DNA of 64,000 nucleotides from Lamellibrachia columna. Taxonomy: Eukaryota; Annelida; Polychaeta; Sabellida; Siboglinidae. Location: assembly GCA_963662155.1 (NCBI GenBank), contig OY759267.1:12771623-12835622 (forward strand), in the 5' to 3' direction. Positions 13,040 to 25,708 of this stretch are shown here, one piece after another. A program made the translations under genes and the position numbers. Every line of letters starts with the position of its first letter. Position 1 is the first letter of the stretch. Under the pieces are notes generated by a model, which was given only the letters and a program-made list of their open reading frames with translations, had not been told where the DNA came from and ran no database searches.

Positions 13040-14570
13040 GTTGCGGGCAGTTTCGGAATGGGGGCAAAGTGGAGATGATTCTCACTTGGGACGGACCATT
13101 GTGAGAATTCCCAAAACGCCCGCCCAAGTTGGAATGGACTAAACGTTGATTCTCACTTGGGACGGACCATTGTGAGAATTCAGAAAACGATCAAATGGAT
13201 TACGGTGTATTTGAACTCTGCCCGGCGTGATATGTTTCTTTGAAGATGTGCTCAGTCGAGGTGTGCTGAGCGTATCTTTAAATTGACACATGCGCCTGTA
13301 TAAGATCATGTCCTGCAGTAGAAAATAATAATAGGCTTCTTTAGCACATAGAGCTTTGACTTTGAACACGTACAATGGAGGTCCTAGGTGTTATAGGTAC
13401 TTCACTAGCTTCCAGTTCATAATTGGTTAGCCAGCGTAGATGTTGAAACATGTCCTTCGTGTGTGTTGTGAATGTGTTGAAGCTGTAGCGGAGCAACAAA
13501 GGGGGTAATCCTGCGTTGTATGTTTTGCTTATTCCGACGTTGCCCCTTCTTGTATTGTGCAGAATGGGAATAATACCGTTAGTTCAAGCGTGCCGTTGTG
13601 AAAACGTGTATGCCGACGTCCTTTTTTTACTGGATGACCATATATTGTGTATAACATTCAAAATACTGACTGTATGACAAACCAACGGAACGCAATATTT
13701 ATAAATGACATATAAAGCTTATTCCCACTTTGCCCCCCGACTGAAATGGTGCAGAGTTGGAATGATACCGTTATTTCGTTCAAGCTTACATGTACAAGCG
13801 TGGATTTCATAATGTTTCGCCTAATAACGTGTGTAAAATTATAAATGCTAACTGTGTGACACCAACGTAACGCAGTATCTGTGATCAGCGTGTACTTATA
13901 AAGCTTATTCCGACTTTGCCCCCTCTTGCATAGTGCAGAGTTGGAATGATACCGTTATTTCGTTCAAACTTACATGTACAAGCGTGGATTTCATAATGTT
14001 TCGCCTAATAACGTGTGTGAAATTATAAATGCTAACTGTGTGACACCAACGTAACGCAGTATCTGTGATCAGTGTGTACTTATAAAGCTTATTCCGACTT
14101 TGCCCCTTCTTGCATGGTGCAGAGTTGGAATGATACCGTTATTTCGTTCAAACTTACATGTACAAGCGTGGATTTCATAATGTTTCGCCTAATAACGTGT
14201 GTAAAATTATAAATGCTAACTGTGTGACACCAACGTAACGCAGTATCTGTGATCAGCGTGTACTTATAAAGCTTATTCCGACTTTGCCCCCTCTTGCGTG
14301 GTGCAGAGTTGGAATAATACCGTTATTTCATTCAAACTTATATGTATAGGCGTAGTTTTCATAGTGTTTAGCCTAAGAACGTGTGTTATATTATAAATGC
14401 TAACTGTGTGACACAAACTCAACGCAATATATTTTAATATCGACTACTTATAATGATTATTCCGACTTTGCCCCCTCTTGCATGGTGCAGAGTTGGAATA
14501 ATACCGTAGTTTTCATAGTGTTTAGCCTAAGAACGTGTATATTTAACCATGTCCTTTTGTGTGTTTCAGG
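13040..14570 (+). repeat. Left arm of the 7.9-kb structure
   Basis: Unique portion 13040-13680, then ~187-bp units each containing ttattccgactttgcccc, gcagagttggaatgatacc and gtttcgcctaataacgtgtg. The last units decay. Confidence 0.9.
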
Positions 14571-14841
14571 AATGTGAGGTAGTTGGCACTTGTATTGGGT
14601 AACAAGGGGTAATCAACTGGGTGGGGGTAATTAATTTCAATCGTGTAGAGTAGGTTTGCTAAGCGCTGTGTTTCTGAAGTGTAAAGTTAATGTACAGGGA
14701 GTCCCAATAGTCGTTTGTTATGCTTCCTGGAAAACAAGCAGGCGTGACGGCAAGGAAAGTGTGAGAGTAGGTAGGCCAATCAGTTGTTTGTTAGGAAATT
14801 CCGTTAGCCAATTAGGAAAAAGTTAGGCATGTGCAAAACTA

Positions 14842-15050
14842 CTTGTGATCGGCCACTCATTCGTGCGACACTTGAAAGGAAAAGGACTTCGGTTGGAGAA
14901 ACAATGCAGCAGGACATTGATACGAGATTTCGCCGGCTTGAGGCTGACAAGTTTGCGACAGCAGGTTACGTGCAGAGGGAAAAACCGTCAGTGATCGTCG
15001 CAGCGTTGCACAGACCGATAGACGGGCTGGCGAACGTACACGCGTGGAAA
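14842..15050 (+). pseudogene. Possible SGNH-hydrolase-like scrap
   Basis: One frame reads LVIGHSFVRHLKGKGLRLE and continues openly for about 40 codons. The GHSFVRHL block resembles the first motif of SGNH/GDSL-like domains carried by several transposon classes. The stretch is GC-richer than its surroundings. A longer overlapping frame (14829-15149) shows no motif. Confidence 0.3.
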
Positions 15051-15149
15051 CACCGAGGGATGTCAGACGAGTGGCAGTCGTACCTGCTTCCTGATAGTGT
15101 CCATCCCAATACATACATATGTTTATGCACAAACATTACCAAAACATAA

Positions 15150-16575
15150 TTCCTATTGTTAAGGTAATCGTTCTTTAACTTAATAAGTAATATTATGCAT
15201 ATCTATTGAACTTTAATACATTTTTCTACAGAACTCATGAACCAATCAACCAACCAATGCTACATGGAAAAAATGTCAGATGGTGTGCAGTACTGCCACT
15301 GTGAAATGGCTTCCTTTTATTGTTGCATTAGCATCAGTCACAAATGTCACACAGATTACAGGAACAGCTTAAAGTCAGTCAGGATGGGATCCACACATGC
15401 CTAAGCCATGGAGCCTTAGTATAGAAGCCATGCATAATTATACTGGAAACCCTGCACACTTGACCAGACTACCAGGCAGGGTGGGATCCACACATGCCCA
15501 AGGCAAGGAGCCTTAGTGCAGAACCTCACTAATTATATTGGGAACCCTGCACCCTTGACTAACAGGCAAACAATACAATCTGGTAATCACGGTGGCCAGG
15601 TGGTGCTATGAACAAGTGTGGACAAATGATAAAACAGTAATTTAGCTAGTGTTAATGTACTACATATAATAACTCCAAATGAAAAAAGTATATGAAAGAA
15701 GGATAAAACAATATAATAATATTATGCACACATTAAAATAATTATTAGTGTAACGTCTTGGTAATTAAAACATACATGGAAAGTGACACACATTCAAGTT
15801 ATTACCCGTAATCTAGATTATAATGTTGTCTTTAAAAGTTTCTTAAATGAGTCTTCAAAATCTTTACATAACTCTTAGCTGAATAGTTTCGCTCGTCTAA
15901 CTGTCAATGTCAAGATGATAATATTTTTTTCCAATGAGAGTTTTCGGTTATATTTCAACTGAATTACAACGTACACATTTCTTCGAAAAGCGCACGTATT
16001 TTTTGGGGGGGTTACAAAATCTACAGGCGTTACGTTACCCTAAACATATAATATTCTTATACAACAGTCACATACGTACATCGCTTGGGAATGACAGCGA
16101 TGTTGAGCTCAAGAAAGCTGATCAGCTGAAAACGTTTACGCTTGATCCACCAGCGAAGTTTGGGGTCGGTGGCGGCATATGGTCGTTGTAGATGCTCAGC
16201 GATTTTGTCATATTTCGCCTCTGATATGACTTTCGAAGTTTGAACTAATAGCAAATTGGTCACTACTTCGGACATGCAAGTCTTACGATCATTAGCAATA
16301 TTCAAACGATACGATGTTTACTATAGCATAGTATAAGGTGACACGTAACAATTGTTATTCGAGAAGATAATTCAATCAATCAAACATTTAACACAAAATA
16401 ATTTATCGCAAACAATGTAATAGAATGATCATTAAATGTACGCAAACGAAAAGTCAGTCAAGCACGTGTAATGAAATAAACCACACATATGCAACACGAA
16501 CAATGTACGTCTCACCACTCCGAATATTGCCGAGAGACTGACAGATCTATCATCTCCACTTGGGCGGGCATTGTG
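15150..16575. other. No gene; a 97-bp tandem duplication
   Basis: gggatccacacatgcc-type units start at 15386 and 15483 (two copies). The rest is AT-rich and not recognised. Confidence 0.55.
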
Positions 16576-17235
16576 GGATTCCCACAATGACCCGCGAGAC
16601 ATCCGGGGCGATTCTAGAATCGCCCCACAATTCACTTTGCCCTGTACAATACTACTAATAGTGGTATAAGAGTATGAAGATGTGTACGATTATTTTGTTT
16701 CAGTTCATTTAATTAGTTATGTTTGTATGTTGATGTTACAGCCAATGTCACTGGCTTTCATTTGTACCAAAACCTTTAAATCTCAGATCAAACAGCGAGA
16801 TCATGTGGCCAAAGGGGTAAATATGGTCGACTCCTCTCCACACTACCGACAGTGACATGTCACGTGTTACACTTTGTAACTTCAACTTGCCAAACAAAGC
16901 CAAAGAAAGAAGCTATAGTCGCGCGTTAAGTTGTAATTCATTGATGCAGCTCTGTCAAAGATTGTAGCGTGCCTTCGCACTGCTGCGAGGACACCCGAGG
17001 CGCGCCACATGCAATAATAAATACGCGAAACGCTTAGATTATAACAATTACCTTGCACTGCAAAGCTACACATTCATCCCTTGATCGCGAGAGGCAGGAG
17101 AATCCGCGAGAGGGCGGAGGTGTAGTCTCCGGAAACATCCGCTTTTGCGTCAACGGTAGAAATGTACAGGGCAAAGTGAATTGTGGGGCGATTCTAGAAT
17201 CGCCCCGGATGTCTCGCGGCTCATTGTGGGAATCC
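16576..17235. mobile_element. 660-bp element with ~72-bp terminal inverted repeats
   Basis: The left ggattcccacaatga, gacatccggggcgattctag and ttcactttgccctgtac sequence is repeated inverted at 17164-17235. Non-coding. Its ends resemble the arm sequence of the surrounding 7.9-kb structure (cactttgcccc, attcccacaatg), so it may be a shortened relative inserted inside it. Confidence 0.75.
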
Positions 17236-19073
17236 AACACCAAACTGGAGTCATACGATTAATAAATATTGTGAAAAAATATTATTGGAAATATGTGTCA
17301 CCTCAAGTGTTAGTTAGTGATACTGATAAGTCATTGTAAGGCCCCATTTCTTGTGTAAATAATATATCTTGTGCACGGATTCCATTGCCCTTGAGCATGT
17401 CTTAATGTTTTTTCACAGGTGGGTGCAGTGCATAGAGTTACATCATTAATCGCCCCCCTATAAACAAGAGCAACAAGCCAGCTCACTGCAGTGAAGCGGG
17501 TGTGGACCACTGGCCGGCATTTCATTGCACGGCAGAAACAGTTGCATCCACTGCATGACACATAGGGTAGTACTGTTTATAGTGTGAACATAGCATGTTA
17601 AAATATTTGTCTAACATATGTAAGTAAGTAAGTGAGTAAGTTAATGTATTTCCTCCTCACCATCATCATTTACAATATAAGGCAAACAAAAGCAATGAAG
17701 ATGAGGTGGCTACCAGAGAATTATAAACTAGTAGCCAGTGACGATGACACCAGGAACCAATTAACTTGAAGATTTGTCATTGTCATTTGTTCTTAATGGG
17801 GCATGGCCACCAGACTGATAAATAATTTGGGTGAGGGTGGTCCCAGCAGTTGTGTTATAAGTGTGGGCAGTTGGGTTGTTCATACATGCATTAGTGTTAA
17901 ACTCTTCAAGACAAACATCTTGGAGGCTTGCTGGAGAAAGTTGTGGGACAACGAATAAGGACCCTGTCTTCTGCTGTACGAATCAACAGAAGACAGGATC
18001 TAACATCTCGTTATTTTCAGGTAATTTATGTTGCAAATGTTTGTGCTGTGTTAGTGTATATGTGAATGAATGTAACAGTTTTGAAAATGTTCTGAAATAT
18101 CAATATATTATAGATACGTTTGTTTTTCTTTGGGGAGCGTACATTAAGTGTTTCCCAGTAGTCACTTTGATTGGGTGCAACATAAAATGTTATAGGGGTA
18201 AGATTCAGTTTTATAAATAATGTGTGCGTGCATGTATGCATATTTGTAACTCTTTTATAAAACTCTACTAGATGTCAGCTCATTAATAAGATTTTTTTCT
18301 TTATTAAGTCATCTGCATTTAATGAGGCTCTCCCCTTTTTGGTCGTCGTTTGCCTTTTCTTCGTTGTATGAACCACTATCATGTAACTCATTCTGTACAC
18401 ATTGCAACATTCATTGCATTCTATGCATTTGTTTGACAAACTATGTGAAAGGTTGCCTACTAAAATAATTGACAGCTTAAATGAGAGAGCACATTTTTTT
18501 TACATGAGGCGTGTCCTTGGGCAAGTTGGCCAGATAACATTCGAGAGATCTTGATCTGCAGGTGGAAATAGCTGTGACGGAGCAGCTGGGGAATGTGTTG
18601 GAAGATGGGAAAAGAATATTTTTGGGACCTTAGAGAAGAATGTCCAACAGGGCTTAATGAGATTTTGACCTCTTGCAGTCATTATCTAATACATGTATAG
18701 AGCACTTCAGAAAGTTCAGTTTCAATCATGTTTAGTGGTGCTACTGTTATAGTTAATATGTTATGATATTTGATATACAAGGTGCATGGATAGACTGTGC
18801 ACGTAATAAGGTATAAGGTATATATAGCTATGTAGTATTAATATCTTATTAGTACTGTATATCTATAGATATATGATGAAATCTGGGTGCTGTACAGTAT
18901 AAACACTAGGCCTCCAGTGGGTTCTTGCCATGCAGCAGCATGAATGTCACTGGTCCATGCCGGCATCACTTTATCATGTGTCAACTGATAAGGGCTTAGC
19001 GGTCTTGTTTTACTAACGGGTGTTCTATTTATGTCTATGGTGCAGTGACATGTCGCCATCAGACTGCCAATGA
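17236..19073. other. No recognised gene
   Basis: Holds a short copy of the 139-222 repeat at 18976-19054 and a small inverted pair around 17959-18000 (ggaccctgtcttctgctg and cagaagacaggatc). Open frames lack conserved motifs. Confidence 0.5.
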
Positions 19074-19900
19074 GTTGTCCATAGTGGTAAGCTGTATGAA
19101 GTAGTCAGCCAGCTGCATAACAGCACAGGTCATGGTAGCAGAAAGAAAGTTTTAGCTGCTGCACATAGGGACTACTATGGGATGCCAAGGAGTTACGTAG
19201 AGCAGTTTTGTATGACATGCCCCACATGCCAGAAGGCAGCTCCTAACACTACTAAAGCTCCCCTTAAGCCAATTGTGGAGACTGAATTCCTTAACCGGAT
19301 TCAGATTGATTTGATAGATATGCGTCATTCCCCAGATAATTGCAACCACTACATATGTAATGTCATGGATCATTACTCCAAATTCCATATAATTTACCCT
19401 CTGAAAACCAAGACTGCACACGAAGTAGCTATTAGTTTGGAGGAACGCGTGTTAGCATACATGGGTACGCCGCGGATTTTCCATTCAGACAATGGCCGCG
19501 AGTTTGTTAACCAGGTGTTGGCGTCCCTGTTTGAACAATGGGGAGGCGACACAATCTTTGTCCATGGCAGGCCCCAACATTCGCAGCCACAGGGACTTGT
19601 CGAAAGAGGCAACAGGATAATAGAGGACAAGTTGGCCAAGTTGAGGGAGGAGCATGATCCAACAAAGCACGGTGGTGCAATTTTCTCATGGGCTGGTGTT
19701 TTGCCAAGAATTATGTATGATCTGAACACCCAGGAATCAGAGACAACCAAACAGCTATAGGTGCCATTTGAGGTTGTTTATGGGCAGCAGGAACGTGGTA
19801 ACTTTTTTCCATGTTGCAGAACTGGAGTGGTGGATGAGGCAGATGTTGAGAATATCATTAGCAACAATGCTGTGATACCACCTCCGTCATGACATCAGCT
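19074..19900 (+). pseudogene. Degenerate DDE integrase (KRBA2/Ginger/gypsy type)
   Basis: The open stretch runs 19074-19757 and after one TAG continues in the same frame to about 19900. It contains an H2C2 zinc finger (HNSTGH then CMTCPTC), then the catalytic core with IQIDLIDMRH, HSDNGREF and GLVERGN. D, D and E are all present, the last two separated by 37 residues. After the stop, VPFEVVYGQQERG completes the usual C-terminal end of the core. No reverse transcriptase or gag lies beside it. It ends ~80 bp before the right arm of the long-inverted-repeat structure. Confidence 0.85.
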
Positions 19901-19980
19901 GTAACATCTGTTGTGCCGCCTGTCACCTCCGTCATGACATCAGCTGTCACATCTGTTTTGCCGCCAGTTACCTCTGTCAT

Positions 19981-20942
19981 TCACACACGTTATTAGGCTA
20001 AACATTATGAAATCCACGCTTGTACATGCAAGTTTGAACGAAATAACGGTATCATTCCAACTCTGCACCACGAAAGACGGGGCAAAGTCGGAATAAGCTT
20101 TATAACTACACGCTAATCAAAGATAGTGCGTTGCGTTGTTGTCACAAAGTTAGCATTTATAATATCACACACGTTATTAGGCTAAACATTATGAAATCCA
20201 CCTTTGTACATGTAAGTTTAAACAAAATAACGGTATCATTCCAACTCTGCACCATGAAAGACGGGGCAAAGTTGGAATAAGCGTTATAACTACACGCTAA
20301 TCAAAGATTTAGAATGTAATACACGATGTATGGTCATCCAGTAAAAAAAAGGACGTCGGCATACACGATTTCGCAACGGCACGATTGAAATAACGGTATT
20401 ATTCCCATTCTGCATAATACAAGAAGGGCCAAAGTCGGAATAAGCAAAACAAACAACGCAGGATCTAGTTAATTATACCCCTTTGTTACTCCGTTACAGC
20501 TTCAACACATTCACAACGCACACAAAGGCCATGTTTCAACTTCTACGCTGGCTAACCAATTATGAACTGGTAGCAAGTGAAGGACCTATATCACCTAGGC
20601 CCTCTATTGTACGTGTTCAAAGTCAAAGCTTTATGTGCTAAAGAAGCCTATTATTATTTTCTACAGCAGGACAGGATCTTATACAGGTGCATGTGTCAAT
20701 TTCAAGATACGCTCAGCACACCTCAACTGAGCACATCTTCAAAGAAAGGTATCACGCCGGGCAGAGTTCAAATACACCGTAATCCATTTGATCGTTTTGG
20801 GAATTCTCACAATGGTCCGTCGCAAGTGAGAATCATCGTTTAGTCCATTACCACTTGGACGTGCCTTTTGGGAATTCCCACAATAGTCCGTCCCCAGTGA
20901 GAATTATCTCCACTTTGCCCCCATTCCGAAACTGCCCGCAAC
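19981..20942 (-). repeat. Right arm of the 7.9-kb structure
   Basis: Reverse complement of the left arm: about two ~187-bp units (19981-20330), then the unique portion to 20942. It is shorter than the left arm because of fewer tandem units. Confidence 0.9.
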
Positions 20943-21069
20943 AAAATCACATGACAGTTGTTTTCAGTCGACGAAGGTTTGTCAACGGGACGGCTTTGTT
21001 TTTGTCCTTTGCTGGCATTAGCAAAGATGGCACACGGAGACGAAGGTTCCGTTCGTGTGGCAACAAGTC

Positions 21070-21163
21070 AAATTGTCGGTGAGTGCAAGTATGGTGTGTT
21101 GATTTGGTAACTTTTTGGTTGTTGGAATGACCTCGAATTGTTTGCGCCTCATCATGAGTGCAA
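21070..21163 (+). repeat. ~80-bp repeat unit split by the foldback element
   Basis: The unit contains gagtgcaagtatggt, gtaactttttggttgttgga and gaattgtttgcgcc. It reappears at 24455-24500, 25395-25440 and 25440-25520, so the foldback element landed in this array. Confidence 0.8.
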
Positions 21164-21171
21164 GTGTCATA

Positions 21172-24100
21172 GGTAATCGTTTACTTAACTGGCCTAAATT
21201 ATTAGAGGTTTATGCCGACGGTTTTTACAGCATTTTTGTACCTGAATGCGTTCCTTACATCATTCCGCATATGCTCCACTAAAAAAATTCATATATTCTT
21301 TAAAAATATTGTGTTTTAGGCCACTTTTAATCAGTTTTACACATCAAAACAGCGGAACCAATTGCATGATAAACATGGCGCGTGTGCGATTTGCGCATTA
21401 GTCACGCCTCGGTGCCATCAGAACCGCGAAGGCGATCTTTGTGTGTATCGCGCGTACAATTACGCATCGTAAAAAATTAAGATAAAAAAGAGAAAGTAAG
21501 CTCAAAACATTTTTCAAACGAAAGAATTCTACAAAAAATAAAAAAATTCTCCCCAGTTTTTATATTAAACACAACATTTATAGAGCACATACAGTCACTT
21601 GTAACGTAATATTTCATCTTTTATTTAATTAAATATTTGATGTTGCAAATACTGTTTTTTTTATAAATTATTTGGTTGATATTAGATGTTATGTGCATGC
21701 GCAACTACAAGGGGACATCTCATTGCATTTCTTTGTTAATATAATAAAATTTAATTTAATTTAATTCATATTATTTGTCGTTTGGTGAACAAAGACTATT
21801 GTTTTTGTAATTAAAAATTATACTGTTGATATTGCATGTCATGCACATGTGCAACTTTAAAGGGACAACTCATTGCATGTCATTTTTAACATAACTAAAT
21901 TGAAAACAATGCATGGGTTAATTATCTGTCGTTTGGTGAACAAAAGTTATTGTTTTTGTAATAAAAAAATATACTGATGATATTGTATGTCATGCGCATG
22001 CGCAACTTTAAGGAGGGAGTGAAGGAGTACTTTAATTTAATTAAGTCAATTTATATAAATTTAAGTCAATTTATTTAAATTTACAATTTAATATAATCTC
22101 TTTACATTAACATGTTCATTTAAATAATTTACAAATAATAATTAAATTATATGCATATTCATATTTTTGGGGTACACCAAATACATATTTAGTTTTTTCA
22201 ATAATTCTAAACTGGTGAGTAACCAAACCACATATGTATTGCTTTTCACGTATATGCTGTGTCTATGTGCAGTTGTAGTATCACCGATTTGTTTGAATAC
22301 ACATTTCTTGATCGAATGACTGATAACACATTGACAGCTCACATCCAGCGGATACATAATCCTGTGCATTCAATGTGTATTCGATGGTTATGCGCTCGTC
22401 ACGGCAGTTCGTGCAAATGCTACACAATTTCTTTTGTGCAACTGCCTCGGACTGAGGCCCTCGGTGCGCGGAAGAAAGCCACACAATGTAAATACTTACT
22501 AAATAGTGTTATTATTTAGGCTTGGGCAAGGATTTCCTACAGCAATTTACCTTATTCCTTTCATCCTGTCTCCCTATGTCCCGTCTCCATCCGTCCCGTC
22601 TCCCTACGACCTGTCACCTTACCTCCTCTCAACCTCCTCCCAGGCTGAGGTGAGTTCACCCTAGCATCTCTCTCGTCGTCTTCCCCCACTTTATCCACTG
22701 TCCCCTCACCAGAACCACTGGCACAAACCACCTGCTCCCTTCCCACCACTGCCACAACGAGCAGCCTCAGCTGTTCTAACTCCAATTCAAGTTCCTTCAT
22801 CCTCGTACATCCCCTACACTCAAAACTAAAACTATCCGTCTGAACCTCAGCCAAGGACTTCTCACACCCGGACTTGACGAAGTCCACCCAGTTGCTACAA
22901 CTACTGCATATTAAATGCCTAGTGGCCTTTAGTTCTTTACATATAACTGGCCATTGATGGTAATGATAACGAAACTGACAATGATGGCTTGTAATGATAA
23001 TGAAAAGTTATGTAGTCCCATAATGATAATAATACATTTCTGTTTTTACGTAATTATTGTGGCAAGCATACTGAATACTCTGTGACGACTCCATCCCTTT
23101 AAGAAAGCTAAATAACAGTAAACTTTTGTGTTTTATTTATTACACGTCAAAATCACACTAGCAGTTACAATAGTGTAGCACGTGGATTAATTAATTAATT
23201 ACTAATACGTTAATTAATGTTATATATATTTGGTTGAATGTGTGTATGCGCATTGACAGGATGCTTTTAATTCACATGTATTATGAGAAACTAATTAATG
23301 TTATTTAATATGAACAATTACAATTATTTCTGAGCTATATCTTCTTCTTCCCATTAATCACTGGCAAGGCGGTACTACATCACGATTTCACAGGATATTG
23401 CTGCAAAAACGGACAACACAGAATACCTCCCTCCCTCCCTCTCCCCCTCCCTCCCTCCCCATCAGAAGGAAACCAGACATGCAATATCAGCATAATTTAA
23501 AAACAACCTTTGTTCACCAAACTACAGATCATTTAACCCTACATTCTTTTAAATTTAATTATATTAACAATACCCCTCCCCATCAGAAGGAAACCAGACA
23601 TGGAATATCAGCATAATTTAACAAAAAAACTTTTTTTCACCAAACGACAGATAATTTAATCCCTGCATTCTTTTAAATTTAATTATATTAACAATGACAT
23701 GCAGTGAATTTTCCCTTTAAAGATGCACATGACATGCAATATCATCAGTATCATTTTTAATTACAAAAACAATAATCTTTGTTCACCAAATTACAGATAA
23801 TTTAACCCATGCATTCTTTTAAATTTAATTATATTAACAATGACATGCAATGAGATGTCCCCTTGTAGCTGCGCATGCGTATAACATCTAATATCGACCA
23901 CATCATTTTCATACAAATAATATTTGCAACATCAAATATTTCATTAAATAAAATATAAAATATTACATTAGAAGTGACTGTATGTGCTCTATAAATGTTG
24001 CGTTTAATATGAAAACTGTGGAGAATGTTTTAATTTTTTTCTCTAGAATTTCTTCGTTTGAAACATTTTTGGAGCCAATTTTCTAAATGTTTTCTCTTCA

Positions 24101-24407
24101 TTTTTTTACGTTGCGTAATTGTATGCCCAATACACACAAACATTGCCTTCGTGGTTCTGATGGCAACGAGGCGTGACTAATGCGCAAATCACACACGCGC
24201 TATGTTTATTATGCGATCGGTTCACCTGTTTTGAGGTGTAAAACTGATTAAAAGTGGCCTAAAACACAATATTTTTAAAGAATACATGAACTTTTTTTAC
24301 TGGAACATATGGGGAATGATGTAAGGAACGCATTCAGGTACAAAAATGCTGGAAAAACCGACGGCATAAAGTCCTAATAATTTAGGCCAGTTAAGTAAAC
24401 GATTACC
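21172..24407. mobile_element. 3.2-kb foldback element with 0.85-kb inverted arms
   Basis: Starts ggtaatcgtttacttaactg and ends with its complement. GTGTCATA lies directly outside both ends (21164-21171 and 24408-24415), a perfect 8-bp target duplication. Arms 21172-22020 and about 23480-24407 match over nearly their full length. The centre carries only a minus-strand zinc-finger/coiled-coil relic and CT-rich sequence, no transposase. P, hAT or Mutator-related origin is possible. Confidence 0.88.
22561..22920 (-). pseudogene. PHD-like zinc finger plus coiled-coil ORF fragment
   Basis: The minus frame reads HLICSSCSNWVDFVKSGCEK, then FECRGCTRMKELELELEQLR and a polar tail. The C-x2-C...GC...CxxC arrangement followed by a heptad-rich helix resembles ORF1 products of some invertebrate LINEs. 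Truncated at both ends. Lies in the loop of the foldback element. Confidence 0.5.
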
Positions 24408-24489
24408 GTGTCATAGTATGGACTATGATATATGTCTATTGACTATTTTGTGTTGTGGTGATTTGAGTTGGTAACTTTTTGGTTGTTGG

Positions 24490-24680
24490 AATGGGCCCCG
24501 GGTGGTTCGGCCCATGACGAGTTCGGCCCACGCCGACGGATGGTTCGGCCTAGTCGTTTCGGCCCACGCCGACGGATGGTTCGGCCTAGTCGTTTCGGCC
24601 CACGCAGACGGAAGGTTCGGCCCACTTCTGAAAACCGCGTCGCTATTGAATTCAGCTACGGTCGATTCGGCCCACGCTAG
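24490..24680 (+). repeat. 36-bp GC-rich tandem repeat
   Basis: About three units of gatggttcggcctagtcg and tttcggcccacgccgacg, with shorter ttcggccca echoes on each side. GC content stands out from the AT-rich flanks. Open frames on both strands are by-products of the repeat. Confidence 0.88.
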
Positions 24681-25700
24681 TAGTAGAATTCTAAGCGGCG
24701 GAAAAAAATTAAATTATAATTGCGCGCAAAAACATACGCACACACTAATATAGTAATATATAATTATTGTAGCACTATCCATAAGATAACTGGTATGACA
24801 TAATAAATTTTAGACATCAAAGTTTAGGCAACTGACAATTCTACGAATATTGAAATTTTATATCATAGTGATATTATATATTACATATAATATATTTTAT
24901 TCATTACATATAATAGTATATATTAACATATATTTGAGATAATAATATTAATTTACTTTTTAAATTCAAGTGTATCAGCTAAATGGCGAATACAGTCAGA
25001 TTTTAAACTTTTTTTACATATGTTTATACTTTGGTATATTTGGCATTATCTATGTATTAAAATGATTTTTTTGATTACCAGTTTAATTTGATGATTAAAC
25101 CAACTGACTGCCTAATGTCAAGTTTTAAACTTGTTTTGCATCTTCATCTGTATATATGATTAATAAAAAACGCATCTGTACGTTTCTCAAGATTTGAAAA
25201 CTCTAATAATTTAGCATATCACACCGCACTTCCCAGTTACAACACACAAGTAAAAAAAAATCAAGTAAACAATAATGAACATAATAAGGTCCACGGGCCC
25301 CACTTTCCAGCACCGGTTGCATACATGGTTGATTGGGTCCATCAACAAAAACACTTCACGGTTCACCGGTTGCAAAAACGAACCGGTTATGGGCCGAAAC
25401 CCGTTGGAATGACCACAAATTGTTTGCGCCACATCATGATGAGTGCAAGTATGGTATGTTGAGTTGGTCACTTTTTGGTTGTTGGAATGACCACGAATTG
25501 TTTGCGCCACATCATGATCAAGACAACACACAGGATTCGAGGGACTTCTGACTGGTTTACTTCGCAAAGTCTAAGACTGATGAATCATCTACTAATACTA
25601 CTCAGTACTAGTATTTGACTTGTCTGTAGCTAGTGAAGTGTAAAGTAGCCCAGTAACTGACTTCACGGCTTTAGTTCATGATGCACTTTTCTTCTGCCCT
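24681..25700. other. AT-rich stretch, no gene
   Basis: Contains further ~80-bp units (25395-25540) and a GC-richer patch at 25290-25400 with repeated ccggttgcaaa words. Nothing coding was recognised. Confidence 0.5.
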
Positions 25701-25708
25701 TCCAACAG

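Larger units (their letters stand above)
13040..20942. mobile_element. 7.9-kb structure with long inverted arms
   Basis: The termini gttgcgggcagtttcgga and tccgaaactgcccgcaac are exact inverted copies. Each arm holds a ~0.6-kb unique part, then ~187-bp tandem units (left about 5 units, right about 2). Between the arms lie an integrase relic, a possible SGNH scrap and a small inverted-repeat element. No target duplication is visible. It could be a DNA transposon using a retroviral-type integrase (Ginger-like) or two inverted copies flanking unrelated DNA. Confidence 0.6.

Noticed and set aside
14857..15132. Overlapping open frames on both strands in GC-richer sequence
   Set aside because: Neither the 106- nor the 91-residue frame carries a recognisable domain. 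Only a third frame gives the GHSFVRHL block.
24443..24753. Arginine- and proline-rich frames on both strands
   Set aside because: They reflect the 36-bp GC-rich repeat, whose length is a multiple of three.
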